The position numbers were made by a program, and so were the translations under genes. Positions 59,027 through 64,000 of a stretch of 64,000 nucleotides of DNA are shown in pieces. Numbering within the stretch: the stretch's first letter is position 1; every line of letters starts with the position of its first letter. The DNA comes from Thauera sp. K11 (GTDB lineage Bacteria; Pseudomonadota; Gammaproteobacteria; Burkholderiales; Rhodocyclaceae), in NCBI RefSeq assembly GCF_002354895.1, contig NZ_CP023439.1, positions 1,240,001 to 1,304,000 on the forward strand, read 5' to 3'. The notes beneath the pieces are model-generated. The model had not been told where the DNA came from. It saw nothing but the letters and a program-made list of their open reading frames with translations, and ran no database searches.

Positions 59027-62000
59027 TTATTGCCCCCTTTCACGGTCTCTCGGGACAGGAGAAATCGGAACACCTGGACCACGTATTGGCTCTCCACTTG
59101 GACCGCGATCCCAATTATGCCCGTGTGGAATACCCTGTCCGTGATCGTGATCCCAGTCTATGTCCCATTCAGGCAGTCCGTCGGCACCATATTTGCGTTC
59201 CTGGCCACTGCCTGGGTTGATATGACAAGAGCCGGCTTCACCTGTATTCGGTGTCTTGCTTTGTTCAATGATCCACCAGCTTGCACCCAGAACACCTAAA
59301 CCGCCCAAACCCCATGCGGTGACTGATCCGCCTGTACCCCAGGCAGCACCAATCAGCGCAGGAATGAAGAATATTCTCCCAGTAGGATCGATCCTCGAAA
59401 TCGGATCTCCCCCGACATAGCCGTATGTATTGACCCCACCCGCCACCCCAATCGGATCGCTGGAGACATACCGCCCGCTCTTCGGATCATAGTACCGGTG
59501 CCAGTTGTAATGCAGCCCTGATTCCTTGTCGAAGTACTGCCCCGGAAACCGCAGATTGACCGTCGTGCTGGTACCTGTGCCCGCGGGGTCTTCGTTCGCC
59601 GCCGTGCTGCCGAACGCATCCGATTCCCACCGCCACACCACCTGCCCGGCCTGGTTGCGCGCAGCCCTCGGGGTGTTCAGGTGATCCGTCTCCAGGTACA
59701 GCACCGTCTCTGGCGTGCCGTGGCGGATCAGCGCGACGGGGGTGTCGTCGCGCCAGACGTAGGTGATTCTTGGGTTTCCCGCCCCATCGGCCTCGACCAG
59801 CAGGCGGTCGGCGTGGTCGTAGAGGTAGAGCGTCGTCGTCGCGCCCTGGGGCGCGGCGGCCGTGGTGCTCTTTCTCAGCCGCCGGCCCTTGTGGTCGTAG
59901 TCGTAGGTGGCGAGCAGGGGACCGGCCGGGGTGCCCTGGCGCACTTCGGCGAGGTAGCCGGCCTGGTTCCAGACGAAGCCGAGGTTGCGAAGCTGCGTGA
60001 CGTTGCCCGCGGCATCGACGCTCACTGCCTGGCCGGCGACGCTGGCCGGGCGGTTGGTGTGGGGCGTGTAGGTGTGGCTGCCGCCGGCGTCGCTCGTGCG
60101 GTTGCCGTTGGCGTCGTAGCCGAGCGACTGGGTCTTGGCGGGGCCGGCTTCGCTGTCGAGGCGGCCGAGGGCGTCGTAGCCGTAGGTGGTGGTGCCGCTC
60201 GGGCTCGCGCGCTCGACGATGTTGCCGTCGGCGTCGTAGGTCAGGGTTTCCCGGGCCCATGTGGAAGTGTGCGGCAGGAGCATGGCCGCGAGGCCCAAGA
60301 CCAGTACCAGCGCGGCGCGGCGCCGTCCCAGCGCACCGAGCAGCCCCGCACCGAGCAGCGCCAGGGCCCAGGCCGGCAGCGGCACGTCGCCGTCCTGGGG
60401 GCGTGTCGCCTGGGTAACCGTTTGTCCGATGGGCAGGCCGTCGTCCGAGAACTGCCGGCTCAGGCCCGTGCCGTTGCCGAAGGTCTGCGCGGTGACGTTG
60501 CCCGCGGCGTCCGTCTGCACGTCCTTGACCAGATCGATCGGCGTCCCCGCCACGTCCCCGGCGACCTTGCCGATGCGCCCGTCCGCATCGCGGCTCGTGG
60601 TGAGCACCTTGCCCGAGGGGGTGATCGTGGTGATCGGCCGGTCGGCGTCGTCGTAGGTGTACCGGGTGGTCAGGCTCACCGTGCCGATGGTGCGGGTCTC
60701 GCTCTCGAGGTTGCCGCGGGCGTCGTACGCGTAGCGCGTGCTCCCCAGCTTGTCGCTCGCCTGGCACAGCCGGCCGATGCCGTTCGCGCAGCCGGTGTCC
60801 CAGGTGTAGGTGACGTTCTCTCCGCTTTGCGGGTAGGCGATGGTGAGCGGGCGGTTGAGCGCGTCGTAGGTGAAGCTCGCGGTGGTGCCGCGCCCGTCGC
60901 TCAGGGTCTTGAGGTTGCCCGCCGCATCGAAGGTGGCCGGCCGGCTGCCGCGGTCGGCGGATGCTTCCTGTACGTTGCCCAGGCCGTCGATGGTGAAGCT
61001 GGTCGCGGCCTGGTTGGGCGCGGTGAGGCCGGTCAGGCGGTCCTGGCCGTCGTAGGCGAGCTGGGTGAGGCCGGCGAGCGGATCGGTGATCCGCAGCGGG
61101 CGGTCCAGGCCGTCGTACTCGGTGGTGGTGGTCTTGCCCCGGAAGCTGGCGTCGCTCGTGCGGTTGCCGTTGGCGTCGTAGCCGTACAGCGTCGAGACGT
61201 CCTCGCCGTTGCGGGTCTCGATCAGGTGCTGCAGGCGGCCCAATGCATCGAAGGCGAAGCGCTGGCTGCGCGCGATCGAGGCATCGGGGTTGGTCCAGTC
61301 GGTCTGTAGCACGTTGCCCGCGTTGTCCAGCACGTAGTGCAGCGTGTCGCCGCGGCTATCGCTCATGCCGATGAGCCGGTGGGCGCTGTCGTACCGGTAG
61401 TCGGTGAAACCGCCGTTGGGGCGGGTGATGCGCTGTAGGCCGCCCCAGGCGGTGTAGTCGTAGGTGGTGGTCTTGCCCGCGAGCGTCACGCTTCTCAACC
61501 CGCCGCGCGGCCAGTACGCGTAGGTGATGGTGTTGCCGTTGGCGTCGATCACCGTGAGCGGACGGCCCGCGCCGTCGTAGGCGGTGATGCGGGTGAGGTG
61601 GCCGAGCGCGTTGGTGACCGTGGCGAGATCGCCCGCGGCGTGATCGGGGGTGGCGTCGGTGTAGTAGCCGTAGGTGGTGACGTCATTGACGTCGGTCCTC
61701 GGGCCGTTCTCGCTCAGCACCTGGCCGCGCGCGTCGTAGGTCCACTGCCAGGCACGCGCCGGCGTGCCCGCGAGCGTGGCATTGAAGCCCTGGCTGCCGT
61801 TGGCGTCGGTGGTGGCTTCTTCGGTGCGCGAACACAGCACGCCCAGCGGACGCGTGCCGGTCGGGCCGGGCACCGTGGCGTCCTGCGGGGCGCAGTAGAC
61901 GCCGCCGTCGCCGTTGTAGACGTAGGTGGTGCGCTTCTTGGGTTCGGCCACCCTGGCCGGCAGCCGCCAGTCGCCGTGCCACTGGGTCGAGATCGTGCGC

Positions 62001-63667
62001 GCTTCGGGCTTGCCCGCAGCTTCGACCCGCTGCGTCTGCAGGCCGCGGCCGTCGTGTACATAGGTGGTCTGCACGTTGTTGAAGTTGGTGCGGCGTTGCA
62101 CGAAGCCGTTCGAGGCGTAGCTCACGCTCTGCGCCGACGGACCGCAGCCCGAGCCGCCCGGCTGGCTCGCATTGATGAGCTTGGCGGTGTTGAACTGGTC
62201 CTGGTAGGTGAAGGTGCGGCTGCTCGACAGCGCGTCCTGGATCGTGACCGTGCCGTTGGCGTTGTAGGTGACGCCGTGGTGGTCGATGCCGCTGCCGGCG
62301 GCACCATGCTCGCTCGAGATCGCCCGGCCCTGGCCGTCGTAGGCGAAGCTCGCGTAGCGCTGGCCGCTCTCGTCGCCGATGCCGGTCAGCGCCTTCGGGA
62401 AATTCGCGTTCTCGTAGTGGTAGGTGCGCGCCTGGCCGCCGGGGTAGGTGGCCGACGCCAGGTTGCCCTGGGTGTCGTAGCCGTACTGGATGACGCCGCC
62501 GCCCGGTTCGGTGAGGCTCGTCAGGCGGCCGCCGGCGTCGTGGCCGAAGGCGAGCGCACGGCCGAACGGATCGGTGACCGTGGCCAGCCGCCCGTTCGCA
62601 TCGTAGGCCAGCGTCTGCGCGATCCCTTCCGGGCTCGTGATCGAGACGAGCCTGCCGGCCGCGCTGTAGATCTCGACCTCGCCCGCGCTCGTCACGTAGC
62701 GCCAGGTGCCGTCGCTCTGCTTCGCAAGCGTGTCGGCCACGCCGCCCGTCGCGGCAACCCAGTTGCTGCCCGACGGCCTGAACACCACGATCTTGCCGTC
62801 TGGGCGGAACACCGCCGCCGACTGCACCGTGTTGACCCCGGTGTTGAGGTAGGGCACGAACAGTTGCAGCGAGCGCTGGTAGGTGTGCGTCCACTGGCCC
62901 GCGATGCTGCTGTCGAAGCCTTTCGTCAGGCCGGCCACGCGCGCGGCGCGGCTGCTGTAGGTCCGCACGAAGCTCAGCGGCGATGCGCCTTCGCCGGTGA
63001 AATCGGTCTCGCGCTGCGTCTTGTTGCCCCGCCACGCGGGGTTGATCGGATTGGTGCCGTTGTCGGTGGTGCTGCCCAGGCCGTTGTCCACGCCTGCCAT
63101 GCACATGCCGTTATTGAGGCCGCTGTCCGGGCGCAAGGCGCACGATTGCGTCGTCGGGTCTTTCGCGATGCCGATGTTCGTGCCCGGTTGCAGGAAGATC
63201 GGGCTCTCGAACACGTCGACGTAGGGGGTGGTGCTGACCGGATGGCTGATCGGTATCCCGGCGATGCTCCGCGACGCCGACCAGAACCGGTTGACGAACA
63301 GCAGGTGGGTGCCGCAACCGGAAACGTAGAGGCGCCCCACGGGAGAGCCGAATGCGCTCTGGAAGGCGGACACCAGCGTGACGGGATCTCTCCAGCCCAT
63401 GTCGTAGGGAAGGCTCAGGCCGGTGCCCGAATCGTAGATCACCTCCCCTGCGCTGCTGCAGCGCAGCCCGGTGGTGGCATAGCGGTATTCGCCGGCGGCG
63501 TTGGGGCCTTCGACGGCGACCAGTTCGAAGCCGAGCGAGAAGTTGAGGTAGGTGCAACCGGTCGCGGCGGCGGCATTGGGCGCGAACGCGAGGCATGCCA
63601 GCGCTGCCAGACAGGCAGACAACACGTTCGCCAGACGCGGGAAACGGCGGCGGATGAGGGACGGCAT
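59027..63667 (-). CDS. Full-length Rhs polymorphic toxin with Sec signal peptide
   Basis: A 1546-residue Rhs protein. ATG 63667 gives a signal peptide (MPSLIRRRFPRLANVLSACL, then AALACLAFAPNAAAA). An N-terminal domain of about 180 residues is followed by a DUF6531-like segment (NPINPAWRGNKTQRETDFTG) and many YD repeats. Near residue 1093 lies VPLPAWALALLGAGLLGALG with Arg-Arg-Arg and a second hydrophobic stretch, resembling a PEP/IPTL-CTERM signal. The core ends RYVSSDPIGVAGGVNTYGYV. The tip carries a membrane stretch and YGADGLPEWDIDWDHDHGQG then PHGHNW, a His/Asp-rich end. No PAAR domain. It is the only copy with intact N-terminus, so the expressed one. Confidence 0.9.
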   Translation of the reverse strand: MPSLIRRRFPRLANVLSACLAALACLAFAPNAAAATGCTYLNFSLGFELVAVEGPNAAGEYRYATTGLRCSSAGEVIYDSGTGLSLPYDMGWRDPVTLVSAFQSAFGSPVGRLYVSGCGTHLLFVNRFWSASRSIAGIPISHPVSTTPYVDVFESPIFLQPGTNIGIAKDPTTQSCALRPDSGLNNGMCMAGVDNGLGSTTDNGTNPINPAWRGNKTQRETDFTGEGASPLSFVRTYSSRAARVAGLTKGFDSSIAGQWTHTYQRSLQLFVPYLNTGVNTVQSAAVFRPDGKIVVFRPSGSNWVAATGGVADTLAKQSDGTWRYVTSAGEVEIYSAAGRLVSITSPEGIAQTLAYDANGRLATVTDPFGRALAFGHDAGGRLTSLTEPGGGVIQYGYDTQGNLASATYPGGQARTYHYENANFPKALTGIGDESGQRYASFAYDGQGRAISSEHGAAGSGIDHHGVTYNANGTVTIQDALSSSRTFTYQDQFNTAKLINASQPGGSGCGPSAQSVSYASNGFVQRRTNFNNVQTTYVHDGRGLQTQRVEAAGKPEARTISTQWHGDWRLPARVAEPKKRTTYVYNGDGGVYCAPQDATVPGPTGTRPLGVLCSRTEEATTDANGSQGFNATLAGTPARAWQWTYDARGQVLSENGPRTDVNDVTTYGYYTDATPDHAAGDLATVTNALGHLTRITAYDGAGRPLTVIDANGNTITYAYWPRGGLRSVTLAGKTTTYDYTAWGGLQRITRPNGGFTDYRYDSAHRLIGMSDSRGDTLHYVLDNAGNVLQTDWTNPDASIARSQRFAFDALGRLQHLIETRNGEDVSTLYGYDANGNRTSDASFRGKTTTTEYDGLDRPLRITDPLAGLTQLAYDGQDRLTGLTAPNQAATSFTIDGLGNVQEASADRGSRPATFDAAGNLKTLSDGRGTTASFTYDALNRPLTIAYPQSGENVTYTWDTGCANGIGRLCQASDKLGSTRYAYDARGNLESETRTIGTVSLTTRYTYDDADRPITTITPSGKVLTTSRDADGRIGKVAGDVAGTPIDLVKDVQTDAAGNVTAQTFGNGTGLSRQFSDDGLPIGQTVTQATRPQDGDVPLPAWALALLGAGLLGALGRRRAALVLVLGLAAMLLPHTSTWARETLTYDADGNIVERASPSGTTTYGYDALGRLDSEAGPAKTQSLGYDANGNRTSDAGGSHTYTPHTNRPASVAGQAVSVDAAGNVTQLRNLGFVWNQAGYLAEVRQGTPAGPLLATYDYDHKGRRLRKSTTAAAPQGATTTLYLYDHADRLLVEADGAGNPRITYVWRDDTPVALIRHGTPETVLYLETDHLNTPRAARNQAGQVVWRWESDAFGSTAANEDPAGTGTSTTVNLRFPGQYFDKESGLHYNWHRYYDPKSGRYVSSDPIGVAGGVNTYGYVGGDPISRIDPTGRIFFIPALIGAAWGTGGSVTAWGLGGLGVLGASWWIIEQSKTPNTGEAGSCHINPGSGQERKYGADGLPEWDIDWDHDHGQGIPHGHNWDRGPSGEPIRGPGVPISPVPRDRERGQ

Positions 63668-63848
63668 GGGCACACTCGAGTCTGCATGACAAGTGCGCAA
63701 GCTTAGCGGCCGCCCATGACGAACAGGCGAACTGAAATGTCGATGTATTGGTCCGTTCGGCCCTCGCCGAAAGGCATGGCCCGCCGTGCCCGCCCGCATT
63801 TCGGGCGGCGTTGCCGCACTCTCCGGCTGCCCTTGCGTTTCGTCCGGT
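63668..63848. other. Upstream region of the full-length rhs
   Basis: No gene supported; the small + strand frame here is GC noise. The rhs promoter should lie here; no clear consensus boxes were found. Confidence 0.4.
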
Positions 63849-64000
63849 CTAGCCGCGGCGGCCGCAGCGTGCCGCCCGCGCCAGCAGCAGGGCGCGTTCG
63901 CGGGCGTTGCGGGTGAGTTCGGCGGCGCGCTCGAATTCCGCCCGCGCTTCGCCGGGGCGGTCCAGCCGCGTCAGCAGGTCGCCGCGCACGCTGGGCAGCA
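63849..64000 (-). CDS. C-terminus of a SigJ/DUF6596-like RNA polymerase sigma factor
   Basis: About 50 codons enter from the right edge and end in TAG at 63849-63851. VRGDLLTRLDRPGEARAEFE, then AAELTRNARERALLLARAAR, matches the C-terminal TPR-like end of long ECF sigma factors with a DUF6596 domain. The rest is beyond the window. Convergence with other genes cannot be judged. Confidence 0.6.
   Translation of the reverse strand, partial: LPSVRGDLLTRLDRPGEARAEFERAAELTRNARERALLLARAARCGRRG

Overview
The window is GC-rich, with betaproteobacterial-type genes. The porin signal sequence, the SsuABC/SfnG/MsuE sulfur genes and a PEP/IPTL-CTERM-like segment inside the Rhs proteins suggest Rhodocyclales or a near relative; that placement is an inference. 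I saw no rRNA or tRNA genes.

Layout. (1) 1-17430, + strand: organosulfur assimilation. It holds two SfnB-type oxidoreductases (the first cut by the window edge), a DszA/NtaA-type flavin monooxygenase, a LivF-type ATPase and a porin. After a spacer comes an SsuABC-like sulfonate ABC transporter behind a sigma-54-like promoter. Then, behind a second sigma-54-like promoter, follow an MsuE-like FMN reductase, dimethylsulfone monooxygenase SfnG, alkanesulfonate monooxygenase SsuD and a coupled amidohydrolase-fold protein. Transport, flavin reduction and C-S bond cleavage would deliver sulfite to the cell. At 5867-10043 this block is interrupted by an accessory island: a DUF6402-like protein, small membrane proteins (two as a tandem duplication), a DUF817 protein and a secreted protein. 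(2) 17449-20690, - strand: a PepSY membrane protein and a TonB-dependent receptor. (3) 20817-31913: a complete type I-F CRISPR-Cas locus in an unusual arrangement. cas2-3 is divergent from a translationally coupled cas8f-cas5f-cas7f-cas6f-cas1 operon. A 31-repeat array is followed by two embedded genes and then a second, decaying 5-repeat array. The divergent cas promoter region itself holds a degenerate mini-array with two hairpin-competent repeats. (4) 32006-34317, - strand: an amino-acid ABC transporter (two permeases and a binding protein) without an ATPase. (5) 34579-63667, - strand: an Rhs polymorphic-toxin locus. A full-length, signal-peptide-bearing rhs gene at the right end is followed downstream by a long series of displaced rhs core/tip fragments, each next to a different small immunity-like gene. 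The series is interrupted by IS21, IS630 and IS5-family elements and by three copies of a roughly 0.83-kb repeat of unknown nature. (6) 63849-64000: the C-terminus of a sigma-factor-like protein.

The most interesting signals are the mini-array in the cas promoter region (possible crRNA-like autoregulator), the gene pair inside the CRISPR array, and the Rhs cassette library with its unexplained hairpin-rich repeat and internal sorting-signal-like segment.
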